Of a stretch of 64,000 bases of DNA, positions 34,447 to 42,706 are shown piece after piece. The number at the start of each line of letters is the position of its first letter. Position 1 is the stretch's first letter. Both the position numbers and the translations under genes were made by a program. The notes below the pieces were generated by a model that had not been told where the DNA came from, did no database searches, and was given only the letters and a program-made list of their open reading frames with translations. Source of the DNA: Rhizobium grahamii CCGE 502 (GTDB lineage Bacteria; Pseudomonadota; Alphaproteobacteria; Rhizobiales; Rhizobiaceae); the NCBI RefSeq assembly GCF_000298315.2, contig NZ_AEYE02000004.1, positions 184,960 through 248,959 of the forward strand, in the 5' to 3' direction.

Positions 34447-35184
34447 TTAATTCCAGTCGCCAATCGACGCCTGAATGACTGCCATGGCAGCCACCGCCGC
34501 CGTATCCGCCCTGAGGATCCGCGGCCCGAGCGGGATCGCGGTGACGAAATCGAGACTGCGCAGCCGCGCGCGTTCCTCCTCGGAAAAGCCGCCCTCCGGG
34601 CCGACGAGGAGCGCCAGCTGTCGCTCGCCGATTTTGGACAGGAGTGGCAGCGGGTTCTGTCCCGCATCGCCCTCGTCGCAATAGATGATGCGGCGGTCGC
34701 TCGGCCAAGCATCCAAGAGGTCGAACAACCTCACCGGCTCGGCAACTTCAGGGACGGCAAGAATACCGCATTGCTCCGCCGCCTCGATGACGTTTGCCCT
34801 GAGCTTGTCGAGATTGGTGATCTTGCCTTGCACATGTTGGGTCATCACCGGTCGCAGTGTGCTGGCACCCATCTCCACGGCCTTCTGCACCAGATAATCC
34901 AACCGCCCGACTTTCAGGGGCGCGAAGAGATAGTGCAGGTCGGAAGGGGCCGGTTGTGGTCGCGTCTGCTCCTCGGGGATCACAACAATTCGCTTCCGCG
35001 ACGGGAAGGTCAGGCGTGCTTTCCACTCGCCGTCGCGACCGTTGAAAACGAGCAACTCGGCGCCTTCGGCCATCCGCAGCACGTTGGCGAGGTAGTTGAA
35101 TTGATCTGCCGTCGCCTCCACTGCCGCTCCGGCAGCAAGAGGGGCATCCACGAACAGCCGTTGCATCCGGAAATTGGCGCGCAT
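34447..35184 (-). CDS. rsmE: 16S rRNA (uracil-1498-N3)-methyltransferase RsmE
   Basis: A 245-residue SPOUT-fold methyltransferase that modifies U1498 of 16S rRNA. The N-terminal PUA-like part begins [16 protein letters not shown], and the knot includes [18 protein letters not shown] and [18 protein letters not shown], the SAM-binding trefoil signatures. The ATG at 35184 follows AGCAGG; a TTG seven codons upstream would overlap the pit stop. Its ribosome site lies within the 3' end of the phosphate transporter gene region, so expression may partly depend on read-through. Confidence 0.93.
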   Translation of the reverse strand: MRANFRMQRLFVDAPLAAGAAVEATADQFNYLANVLRMAEGAELLVFNGRDGEWKARLTFPSRKRIVVIPEEQTRPQPAPSDLHYLFAPLKVGRLDYLVQKAVEMGASTLRPVMTQHVQGKITNLDKLRANVIEAAEQCGILAVPEVAEPVRLFDLLDAWPSDRRIIYCDEGDAGQNPLPLLSKIGERQLALLVGPEGGFSEEERARLRSLDFVTAIPLGPRILRADTAAVAAMAVIQASIGDWN

Positions 35185-35197
35185 CGAAAGGTCCTGC

Positions 35198-36694
35198 TCA
35201 AACAAAGAGCGCGAACATAACCCAATAGATCATGGCTGCAAGCGCTGCGGAGGCCGGAACGGTGATGATCCAGGCAGCGATGATCGTCATGAAATGCGAA
35301 CGGCGAACGAGATAGCGACGGCGAACCTCATGCGTGTTCGGATCTTCGGGTTCGTCGGTCGCGAAGCTTTCGGCCTTCCGGCGCATGTATGCGATGCGGC
35401 GCTTCGAATGCCGGGTGTACCACTCGCGGAAGAAGCCGACGCCGAAGACGGAGCCGACCGCGATATGCGTCGTGCTGACGGGCATACCGAGCCATGAGGC
35501 GACGATAACGGTGAAGGCCGTCGACAGCGCCACGCAATAAGCCCGCATGGGGTTGAGCTTGGTAATCTGCTCACCGACCAGCCGAATCAGGCGGGGTCCG
35601 AACAGCAGCAGGCCGACGGAGATGCCAAGAGCGCCGATCAGCAGCACCCAGATTGGCGGGTGCCCCTGCGCATCTTCAGCGGACGCCCCGACCGCCCTGA
35701 CGATTGCCGACAACGGTCCGACGGCATTGGATACGTCGTTGGCCCCGTGCGCGAAGGAAAGCAGTGCTGCCGAACCGATCAGAGGGATTTGGAAGAGCAC
35801 CCGCAGCGAGCTGTTGCGGTTTTCGAGCCCCACGGCCTTCCTTCGCACGAACAATCGCGCCGCAATCCAGCCGACGCAGCCCGCTCCCACTCCGAAAAGG
35901 ACGATCGCGAGTGACGAAAACACGGCGGCTTCGAGTTGCAGCACCATATACGAGGTGAAGCCGCCGATCATCATGGCGATCAGTACGGGAACCCAACGCT
36001 GCGCCGCAGCAATCTTGTCGTCACGATAGATGATGAGGGTTTTGACCATAAAGAGCAGGCCGGCTGCGATCACCCCTCCAAGCAGAGGGGACGTCATCCA
36101 GGCAGAGGTTATCTCGATCATCACCCGCCAGTTCACTGGCTCCGGACCGACAGCACCGACGCCGGCTCCAATCACCGCGCCGACGATCGCATGCGTGGTC
36201 GAGACCGGCGCATTCATCCAGGTCGCAAGGTTGATCCACAAGGCGGCGGCCATTAGTGCCGCCATCATGATCCAGCCAAGCGTCCCCGGAGGCACCTGCA
36301 CAGTATCGACGATGCTTGAGGAGATGGTCTTGACGACCTCGCCGCCGGCAATTGTCGCTCCAAGAATCTCGAAGATGGCGGCGATGACAAGTGCTTGCGC
36401 CATCGTCATCGCACGCGCGCCCACTGCTGCGCCGACGTTGTTGGTCACGTCGTTAGCGCCGATGTTCATGGCCATGTAGGCTGCGAGCGCCGCGGCGGCG
36501 ACTACGAGGACGGCGCCCGGCCGGTCAAAGACATAGACGCCGGCAAAAAGCATCGCCAGCCCGAGAAAGACCAGACCGACACCGGGCGCCACCAGCTTTC
36601 GCGAAACGAACTTCGTCGCGTCCTCGACATGCGTAAGCTTGTCGAGATCCTTGTCGAGCGTTCGTTTCGTGAGAACGGCTGGTCGTTCGGGCAT
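35198..36694 (-). CDS. pit: PiT-family inorganic phosphate transporter
   Basis: A 498-residue membrane protein with about ten to eleven helices. The duplicated PiT signature is present twice: [19 protein letters not shown] near residue 95 and [20 protein letters not shown] near 330. [12 protein letters not shown] and [17 protein letters not shown] mark the second repeated motif. The N-terminal 35 residues are hydrophilic. PiT proteins import metal-phosphate driven by protons at low affinity. No DUF47 (phoU-like) partner is adjacent. It lies upstream of rsmE. Confidence 0.92.
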   Translation of the reverse strand: MPERPAVLTKRTLDKDLDKLTHVEDATKFVSRKLVAPGVGLVFLGLAMLFAGVYVFDRPGAVLVVAAAALAAYMAMNIGANDVTNNVGAAVGARAMTMAQALVIAAIFEILGATIAGGEVVKTISSSIVDTVQVPPGTLGWIMMAALMAAALWINLATWMNAPVSTTHAIVGAVIGAGVGAVGPEPVNWRVMIEITSAWMTSPLLGGVIAAGLLFMVKTLIIYRDDKIAAAQRWVPVLIAMMIGGFTSYMVLQLEAAVFSSLAIVLFGVGAGCVGWIAARLFVRRKAVGLENRNSSLRVLFQIPLIGSAALLSFAHGANDVSNAVGPLSAIVRAVGASAEDAQGHPPIWVLLIGALGISVGLLLFGPRLIRLVGEQITKLNPMRAYCVALSTAFTVIVASWLGMPVSTTHIAVGSVFGVGFFREWYTRHSKRRIAYMRRKAESFATDEPEDPNTHEVRRRYLVRRSHFMTIIAAWIITVPASAALAAMIYWVMFALFV

Positions 36695-36758
36695 GCTATT
36701 CCTTGGCGTTCATTCCTGCTTTAACGTCGCCAAGTTTAGCAGTGCAAGATGGCATTAT

Positions 36759-37283
36759 TCACTCAGCCGGAATTTGTTTTGGAATGCCTGCCGCGAATTG
36801 CTCCTGCATGCGGCGCTTGAAAAGCACAAAGATCTCCCGAAGCTCTGGTTCGTGGACGCGCGTCGCGCCTTCGTCGCAGGAAACCCACTCGGTCTTGCGC
36901 TCGCCCTTCTCTTTGAAGTTCTTGGCGATACTGGCGACTTCGAGTGCGTAGACCTGAACCCTGCAGGTTACGCTGAGGCCGTTCTTCAAGACCTTGGGAT
37001 AGGAATAGGTGCCGAGGATTTCACTCTCGACCGTTCCGCGCACGCCGGCTTCCTCATAGGCCTCGCGGGCCGCGACCTCGTAGGCGGTACGTCCGTCCAT
37101 CGGCCAGCCCTTGGGGATGACCCAGCGGCCAGTGTCGCGGCTCGTTAGCAGCAGCACCTCGATCTCGCCTGTCTTCTTCTTCACCCGATAGCAAAGCGCA
37201 GCATATTGTTGACGCGGCGGGCGCCTGAACATCAGCTGTACGTCAGAAGCGAGACGGGCGAGGAGAGTCAACGGTCGGGTCAC
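36759..37283 (-). CDS. Nudix hydrolase (DIPP-like)
   Basis: A 174-residue Nudix protein. The Nudix box is complete: GWPMDGRTAYEVAAREAYEE followed by AGV (G-x5-E-x7-REUxEExGU). WVIPKGWP just before it is typical of diphosphoinositol-polyphosphate/Ap4A-type hydrolases common in rhizobia. Substrate is uncertain; candidates are dinucleoside polyphosphates or other NDP-X. AAAAGGTG precedes the ATG. It stands alone between pit and the divergent LysR gene. Confidence 0.87.
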   Translation of the reverse strand: MTRPLTLLARLASDVQLMFRRPPRQQYAALCYRVKKKTGEIEVLLLTSRDTGRWVIPKGWPMDGRTAYEVAAREAYEEAGVRGTVESEILGTYSYPKVLKNGLSVTCRVQVYALEVASIAKNFKEKGERKTEWVSCDEGATRVHEPELREIFVLFKRRMQEQFAAGIPKQIPAE

Positions 37284-37323
37284 CTTTTATTTTAGTTCCT
37301 TCGATCAGCTATATTAGTATTCA

Positions 37324-37385
37324 CTGGAAAGCTTGCGCGATCCATACGTCTTTCAAGTTTTCCAGCGGGATTTGATACTTATCAA
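37324..37385. promoter_or_regulatory. Long inverted repeat and palindrome between the Nudix and LysR genes
   Basis: CTGGAAAGCTTG (37324-37335) and CAAGTTTTCCAG (37354-37365) pair over 12 positions with one G-U if transcribed. Just beyond, TTGATA-CT-TATCAA (37372-37385) is a perfect palindrome. Both are in the 251-base divergent region and are candidate operator or leader structures. Confidence 0.45.
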
Positions 37386-37534
37386 TAGGCAGCTTCCGTT
37401 TCGCCACGGTTCGGAAAGTCCGCCAAATACTATCCTGATTCCGCCATTGCACAGGTGTTCAATGTGCACCCGTCTTGCATTCGGATCAACGACGGCGTCA
37501 TGTCATACACTGTTATGTCAATACTATGGTCACC

Positions 37535-38416
37535 ATGCGTCTTCCTCCTCTGAAAGCAGTCCGCGCGTTTGAAGCTGTTTGCCGTCACGGAAGTATTCTC
37601 GGCGCTGCCGCCGAGCTTGGGGTGGTCCGGGGCGCGGTGCGCCAGCAGATCTCAATTCTGGAAAGCTACTTCGGCGAGAAACTATTCGAACGCGACGGGA
37701 GGAAATTGGCTGCAACCACGAAAGCCGCGCAGTTCGCGGAGGCCTCCAACGCCGCACTTGCGACGCTGGAACGCGCCGCCGCAGATTTTGTCGGTGGGGG
37801 GCATCGCCGCATCCGCCTGGGCGTACCTTCCGCCTTTGCCATATGGTGGCTGATGCCACGGCTTGCAAACATGCAGGCTGCGCTTGGCGTCGTCGATGTC
37901 GATATCGTGCCGATGACGGTCGTCGAGCCGTTGGCCCTGCATCCTGAACTCGATGCGGTCATTATGGGCGCCGAATACCGGCCGGCGATAGAAGTGACGG
38001 CGGTCAAATTCATGGAGGACGAATTTGGGCCTGTCGCGACGCCCGATCTTGCAGACAGGATCGCGAGAGATCCTCGGCTGATGGCGGAGGTCACCACTCT
38101 TTTCAGCCGCACTGCGCCAACCCTTTGGCAGGAGTGGTTTGCCGAGAGCGGTACACAGGCAGTGATGTTTCGGCGCAAGCAGGAGTTTGAAGACCTGCTT
38201 CTGGCAATCGGGGCGGCCCGATCAGGAATCGGTGTCGTTCTCGCGCCACGCGCAGCCATCGAGGATGATTTGCAGCGCAAAGTGCTTGCGGCACCCTACG
38301 GCTTCGTTCGCCGATCGGCCGGCTACAGTCTGTCATGTCGCGACGCTGACGCGAAGAAGCCCGCGTTCTCCGCACTTCGAGATTGGTTGGTCCGGTTGGG
38401 CGCGGCAACCCAATAG
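37535..38416 (+). CDS. LysR-family transcriptional regulator, GcvA-like
   Basis: A 293-residue LysR regulator that begins MRLPPLKAVRAFEAVCRHGS, the GcvA-like N-terminus. The winged helix continues LGAAAELGVVRGAVRQQISI. The effector domain starts near RRIRLGVPSAFAIWWLMPRL. The ATG at 37535 is chosen for fit with this subfamily; one three codons earlier is possible and neither has a strong ribosome site. It lies 93 bases upstream of the SAH-hydrolase-like gene on the same strand, its likeliest target. Confidence 0.87.
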   Translation: MRLPPLKAVRAFEAVCRHGSILGAAAELGVVRGAVRQQISILESYFGEKLFERDGRKLAATTKAAQFAEASNAALATLERAAADFVGGGHRRIRLGVPSAFAIWWLMPRLANMQAALGVVDVDIVPMTVVEPLALHPELDAVIMGAEYRPAIEVTAVKFMEDEFGPVATPDLADRIARDPRLMAEVTTLFSRTAPTLWQEWFAESGTQAVMFRRKQEFEDLLLAIGAARSGIGVVLAPRAAIEDDLQRKVLAAPYGFVRRSAGYSLSCRDADAKKPAFSALRDWLVRLGAATQ

Positions 38417-38509
38417 GGCAGATTTTCTGCCCTATTGCGAAGAATTATCTCCATGGCCGAAAAGCGTGGCCGGGTCTAACACTGCATTAGCAGCAGAAGG
38501 ACACGGGAT

Positions 38510-39667
38510 ATGCAGAGAGACGCAACGCGCATCGAATGGATCGGCAACAGCTGCCGATTGCTCAAGGCAACGGCGACGGAGTTCGAGAAAACCCAACCAT
38601 TCGCCGGTCTGACCATAGGCACCGGTATCCATCTGGAGCCGAAGACCGTGGCGCTGCTGATGACACTCAAGGCCGGTGGTGCACGGCTGGTCTGCACCGG
38701 AAACCTGAACAGCACGCAGCCTTCGACTGTCGAGTTTCTTCGTTCGCAAGAGATCACCGTGTTTGCGACCCAGACGACGGACCCCGTCGCGCATCACAAG
38801 AGCTTGGAAGCGGTCGTCGCGGAAAGCCCGGATCTTCTCCTCGACAACGGCGGCGACCTCTTTGCGATCGCGGCCGAGGCGCCTTATGCCGGCCTTCTCG
38901 GGGGTACCGAGGAGACGACATCCGGCCGCACACGCCTGCTGCCGATGCGGGAAAAATTGAACATGCCGATCCTCGTCATCAACGACAGCCCGATCAAGCA
39001 GTTCGCCGAAAACAAGCATGCCGTCGGGCAGAGCCTGTTCGAAAGCTACATGCGCTTCACCAACCGCTCGACCAACGGCAAGCGTGTCACGGTCTTCGGC
39101 TACGGCGCCTGCGGCAAAGGCACTGCCGCCTGCTTCCGCAATGCGTTTTCAACCGTCAGCGTCGTTGATATCGATCCGGTGACGGCGCTGGAGGCGCACC
39201 TCGACGGCTTCTCCACGCCGCTGCGCAACGAGGCGATTGCCTCAGCCGACGTGCTTGTCACCGTTACCGGCTTTCCCGCGATCGTCACCGCGGCCGATCT
39301 TCCACTGATCAAGGATGGTGCGATCCTGATGAATGGTGGACATTTTCCGCATGAGATCGATGTTGCAGCGTTTCGACAGCACCCCGAAGTCGTCCGGATC
39401 GATCGCTATGAGGCGGATCATATCGAGACCTTGCACCTGAGGGATGGCCGCTCTTTCCATATTCTTGGCGGCGGGCATATGGCCAACCTTGCCGGCCCCC
39501 GGCCGCTCGGCAATTCCGTTGAATCGATGGATCTTGGTTTCACGCTGCAGGCGCGCTGCCTCGAGCGTGTTGCCAGGCGCGAAGTCGGCGCCGAGAGCTG
39601 TATCGTCCCGGTGCCGAGGGATATCGACGCGATGGTGGCAAGCGCCTATCTCGATATGGCGCGTTAA
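38510..39667 (+). CDS. Short S-adenosylhomocysteine hydrolase-like NAD-binding protein
   Basis: A 385-residue AdoHcyase-family protein, much shorter than the housekeeping bacterial enzyme (about 466). The NAD-binding segment VTVFGYGACGKGTAACFR and the substrate segments TGIHLEPKTVALLMTLKAGG, NLNSTQPSTVEF and EETTSGRTRL align with the short archaeal-type enzymes. Key differences: the usual LDDGGDL reads LDNGGDL (residues 111-117), the usual KxxFDN reads KQFAEN (Lys163 with Glu167 instead of Asp), and the C-terminal KPDHYRY tail is missing. It may therefore hydrolyse a different nucleoside thioether or have another role. It is preceded by its own ribosome site and a GcvA-like LysR gene. Confidence 0.82.
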   Translation: MQRDATRIEWIGNSCRLLKATATEFEKTQPFAGLTIGTGIHLEPKTVALLMTLKAGGARLVCTGNLNSTQPSTVEFLRSQEITVFATQTTDPVAHHKSLEAVVAESPDLLLDNGGDLFAIAAEAPYAGLLGGTEETTSGRTRLLPMREKLNMPILVINDSPIKQFAENKHAVGQSLFESYMRFTNRSTNGKRVTVFGYGACGKGTAACFRNAFSTVSVVDIDPVTALEAHLDGFSTPLRNEAIASADVLVTVTGFPAIVTAADLPLIKDGAILMNGGHFPHEIDVAAFRQHPEVVRIDRYEADHIETLHLRDGRSFHILGGGHMANLAGPRPLGNSVESMDLGFTLQARCLERVARREVGAESCIVPVPRDIDAMVASAYLDMAR

Positions 39668-39671
39668 GGAG

Positions 39672-39699
39672 AGGGCGCGGCGATAGCCCGCCGCGCCCT
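39672..39699. terminator. Bidirectional hairpin between the SAH-hydrolase-like and quinone-reductase-like genes
   Basis: AGGGCGCGGCG (39672-39682) pairs perfectly with CGCCGCGCCCT (39689-39699) over a 6-base loop, between two convergent genes. The T-tract is poor on both sides, so it is a likely but imperfect terminator. Confidence 0.55.
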
Positions 39700-39706
39700 T
39701 CAAACT

Positions 39707-40705
39707 TTAGGCTATCTCAACCACCAGCTTGCCGTTTGCCTGACGGCTTTCGATCAGGGCATGGGCTTCTGCCACATCGGAAAGTCCGAAGCGACGCGCG
39801 TCCAGCCTTGGCATCAGCTTTCCGGCCTCGACGAGTTTGCCGACCTCACGCAGGATCTCGCCGTGGTGGCTTCGGCCTTCGCCGGTCAGAAGCGGCAGCA
39901 GCGTAAACACTCCCGAATAGGTCGCCGCTTTGAACGACAGCGGGGCAAGCGCATGCGTCCCCCATCCGAGCGCGCTGACGACGTGACCGAAGCGGCTGAT
40001 CGCCTGGAAGGCAGTGTCAAGGCTGGGGCCGCCGACCGTATCGTAGACGATGTCGAAGCCTTTACCCCCCGCGTGATTGACGACATAATCCGTCACGGTC
40101 TCCACCCGGCGGTCGATCGGCGTTGCTCCCAGGCTTCTGAGGTAGTCAGCCTTTGCCGCACCGTCGACGGCAAATACATCGGCGCCTGCGGCTTTTGCGA
40201 TCTGTACGGCAATGTGCCCGACGCCGCCGCCGGCGCCGAGGACAAGAACCTGCTGACCATCGCGGACATTGGCGCGATCGACCAGTCCCTCCCAGGCGGT
40301 AATGGCGATCAGCGGCAGCGCTGCTGCCTCCCGCATCGAGAGATTGTGGGGCTTCGGCGCGAGCAGCCTGGCGTCAACCGCCGCGAATTCAGCCAGCGAG
40401 CCTTGGATGCCGCCGACGCCACCGGTCATGCCGTAAACCTCGTCACCACGGCGGAACTCGGTGACGCCGGGGCCTACCTGCTCGACGACGCCGGCCAGAT
40501 CTATGCCGAGAACGGCGGGAAACGGATGCCGCACATGGGCGGCATTGCCGGCACGGATCTTGGTGTCCAGCGGATTGACGCCGCTCGCCTTGATTCGAAC
40601 CAAAACCTCACCCTCGCGTGGCGTCGGTTTGGCGATCTCGGCCAAGCGGAAATCGGCGTTCGGCGCGTCGATCAGAAGCGCCTTCATCGTTGTGGACTGA
40701 GACAT
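39707..40705 (-). CDS. Zinc-independent MDR-family NADPH:quinone reductase-like oxidoreductase
   Basis: A 332-residue medium-chain dehydrogenase/reductase. The N-terminal GroES-like part has GVNPLDTKIRAG and VLGIDLAGVVEQVG. The cofactor motif is VLVLGAGGGVGHIAVQIAKA. It lacks the catalytic zinc ligand set and the structural-zinc cysteines, so it belongs with quinone oxidoreductases (QOR) or enoyl reductases. Substrate is unknown. GGAGAG precedes the ATG. A LysR gene lies divergently upstream and a 21-base palindrome lies between them. Confidence 0.86.
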   Translation of the reverse strand: MSQSTTMKALLIDAPNADFRLAEIAKPTPREGEVLVRIKASGVNPLDTKIRAGNAAHVRHPFPAVLGIDLAGVVEQVGPGVTEFRRGDEVYGMTGGVGGIQGSLAEFAAVDARLLAPKPHNLSMREAAALPLIAITAWEGLVDRANVRDGQQVLVLGAGGGVGHIAVQIAKAAGADVFAVDGAAKADYLRSLGATPIDRRVETVTDYVVNHAGGKGFDIVYDTVGGPSLDTAFQAISRFGHVVSALGWGTHALAPLSFKAATYSGVFTLLPLLTGEGRSHHGEILREVGKLVEAGKLMPRLDARRFGLSDVAEAHALIESRQANGKLVVEIA

Positions 40706-40771
40706 GCAACTCTCCGTTCGTTTGAATTGCCCGGAGAATGCGCCGTTGATGTGCGAATGGAAATGAAAGAG

Positions 40772-40792
40772 AATGCACGATGTTCATGCATT
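40772..40792. promoter_or_regulatory. Palindromic candidate operator between the MDR and LysR genes
   Basis: AATGCA (40772-40777) and TGCATT (40787-40792) are perfect inverted arms around a 9-base centre. The site lies 20 bases upstream of the LysR start and 67 bases upstream of the MDR start, where a LysR regulator of both genes would bind. Confidence 0.45.
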
Positions 40793-40811
40793 TTTGTTTG
40801 GGAGTCGCATT

Positions 40812-41663
40812 GTGGAATGGAGCGATCTCAAGCTGTTCCTGGCGATCGCGCGCCAGGGAACTCTCGGCGCTGCCGCTCGCAGTCTCGGCCTGACGCAGCC
40901 GACGATGGGGCGTCGTCTTCGGGCCCTTGAAGTCTCGCTCGGTCAGACGCTGTTTCAGCGGACCGCCGACGGCTTTGTGTTGACGGACGAGGGTACAGCC
41001 GTCTTCGCCCATGCCGAGCGGATGGAAGAGGAAGCGCTCGGTCTCGAACGCGAACTCGCCGGACAAAGCCGGCAATTGAGCGGCTTCCTGCGTTTGTCTT
41101 CTTCTGAGTGGTTCGGTGCACATGTGCTGGCGCCGGTGCTTGCCGAGTTCTCGCTGCGCCATCCGAAGATCGTCGTTGAATTGCTGACCGATAGCCGCCT
41201 GCTCAGCCTCTCCCGCCGCGAGGCGGATGTCGTCGTTCGGATCGCGCCCTTCACCGAGCCTGATGTAATATCGCGCAAGCTGCTGCATATCGATTACCGG
41301 CTCTATACCCGCCGGGGCGCAGAGCATCCGAAGGCGGGGGATGGTGCAGGCGCGCGTCTGGTCACAATGGACGAAGCCTTCGGCGGCATGCCTGATGTCA
41401 TGTGGCTGGCGCGACTCCTGCCAAAGGCCGAGATCGCCATGCGCAGCAACAACCGCGATGTGCAGGCGACGCTGTGCAGGAATGGCGCGGGGCTCGCCGT
41501 CTTGCCGCGCCCCCTTGGCGATTTGATCGCTGACATCGAGCCGGTCGACCTCGGCGAAGCCCCGCCTGGGCGCGACACCTGGATCGGCTATCACCGGGAC
41601 ATGAAACGGCAGGCCCGCCTGCGGGCGCTGCTCGATCTCCTCATCGAGAGGTTGGCGAGTTGA
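40812..41663 (+). CDS. LysR-family transcriptional regulator
   Basis: A 283-residue LysR protein. With the GTG at 40812 (GGGAG seven bases upstream) it begins with the HTH stretch VEWSDLKLFLAIARQG, continuing with SLGLTQPTMGRRLRALEVSL and TLFQRTADGFVLTDEG. The effector domain starts near LSGFLRLSSSEWFG. An ATG at 40773 is in frame but would add a non-LysR tail and covers the operator-like palindrome. It is divergent from the MDR gene, the probable target, and convergent with the next LysR gene (12-base gap). Confidence 0.86.
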   Translation: MEWSDLKLFLAIARQGTLGAAARSLGLTQPTMGRRLRALEVSLGQTLFQRTADGFVLTDEGTAVFAHAERMEEEALGLERELAGQSRQLSGFLRLSSSEWFGAHVLAPVLAEFSLRHPKIVVELLTDSRLLSLSRREADVVVRIAPFTEPDVISRKLLHIDYRLYTRRGAEHPKAGDGAGARLVTMDEAFGGMPDVMWLARLLPKAEIAMRSNNRDVQATLCRNGAGLAVLPRPLGDLIADIEPVDLGEAPPGRDTWIGYHRDMKRQARLRALLDLLIERLAS

Positions 41664-41675
41664 CCAGTGAAAGCC

Positions 41676-42572
41676 CTAGCGTTCCCAATAGGGGACCGGG
41701 CCGTAGACCTCGGCGAGGTAGTCGATGAACAGCCGCACCTTGGCCGGCAGGAATTGACGGCTTGGGTAGACTGCCGATAGCGTCACGTTGCGCGACCCCT
41801 CATAGGCAGGGAGAATGTGCACCAGCCGGCCATCCCTGAGCTCGCGGCTGATGTCCCAAGTGGAGCGCAGCGCAATGCCGAGCCCGGATATCACGGCCTC
41901 GCGCACGACCTCGCTGGAGTTCGTCACAAGCATCCCTTCCGGCCGAAGGGAAAGCGGGCCCTCAGGCCCTTCCAGTCGCCAGGCATCGTTGTTGTGCGCT
42001 GGCAGACAGCGGTGCTGCTTCAGGTCTTCGATCGTCCGCGGCGTGCCGTTGGCGGAAAGATAATCGGGGGAGGCACAAAGCAGGCGCCTGACCGACGCGA
42101 GCCGCCGCGCGACGAGACTCGAATCCGTCAGTTCCGCAATCCGGATGGCAAGGTCAAAGCCTTCACCGACGATGTCGGTGAACTCGTCGCTGAGCACCAG
42201 ATTGATCGCAAGCCCCGGATGCATGTCCATGAAGGACTTCAGATGTGGGGCGACATGCGTGCGCCCGAAGGAGGTCGGCGCCGTCACCTTCAGCGTTCCC
42301 TGCATCTGTGCCGAGCGCCCGGAGATATAGTATTCCGCCTCCTCGATACCGGCGAGAATGCCGAGCACACGGTCGTAGAAGCCCTGTCCGGCCTCCGTCA
42401 GCGAGATTTGCCGCGTCGTGCGCTGTAAAAGTCGCGTGCCGAGCCGATCTTCCAACCGTTTGATGCGTTTTGAGACTACGGCCGGTGAAAAACCGAGCGC
42501 CCTGCCGGCCAGCGACATGCTCCCGGTCGAAACGACTTTCGCGAAAATTTCAAGGTCACCCAGATTGGTCAT
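41676..42572 (-). CDS. LysR-family transcriptional regulator, divergent from glcDEF
   Basis: A 298-residue LysR protein. The DNA-binding part reads LEIFAKVVSTGSMSLAGRAL then FSPAVVSKRIKRLEDRLG and LLQRTTRQISLTEAG, the DsdC/AaeR-like subtype. The effector domain begins near LKVTAPTSFGRTHVAPHL. It is transcribed away from glcD, separated by 134 bases, so it is a candidate regulator of glycolate oxidase. E. coli glc genes use a GntR regulator (GlcC) instead, so this arrangement differs. No strong ribosome site is visible before the ATG. Confidence 0.86.
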   Translation of the reverse strand: MTNLGDLEIFAKVVSTGSMSLAGRALGFSPAVVSKRIKRLEDRLGTRLLQRTTRQISLTEAGQGFYDRVLGILAGIEEAEYYISGRSAQMQGTLKVTAPTSFGRTHVAPHLKSFMDMHPGLAINLVLSDEFTDIVGEGFDLAIRIAELTDSSLVARRLASVRRLLCASPDYLSANGTPRTIEDLKQHRCLPAHNNDAWRLEGPEGPLSLRPEGMLVTNSSEVVREAVISGLGIALRSTWDISRELRDGRLVHILPAYEGSRNVTLSAVYPSRQFLPAKVRLFIDYLAEVYGPVPYWER

Positions 42573-42706
42573 GCGCTTAGATTGTTTGTCCTTTTGGAAT
42601 AAGTGCTTAGCATTTGCGCCAGAATCGGGAAAGTGTTAAGCCCGATCGAACCGGCAGCGCGGAGGACGTGCCCGGTTTTCGCTGCCGCCGGCGAAGGGAG
42701 TGAGCC

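Noticed and set aside
40585-40605. T-loop-like sequence resembling a second tRNA
   Set aside because: It lies inside the MDR coding region and lacks the paired acceptor and anticodon stems.
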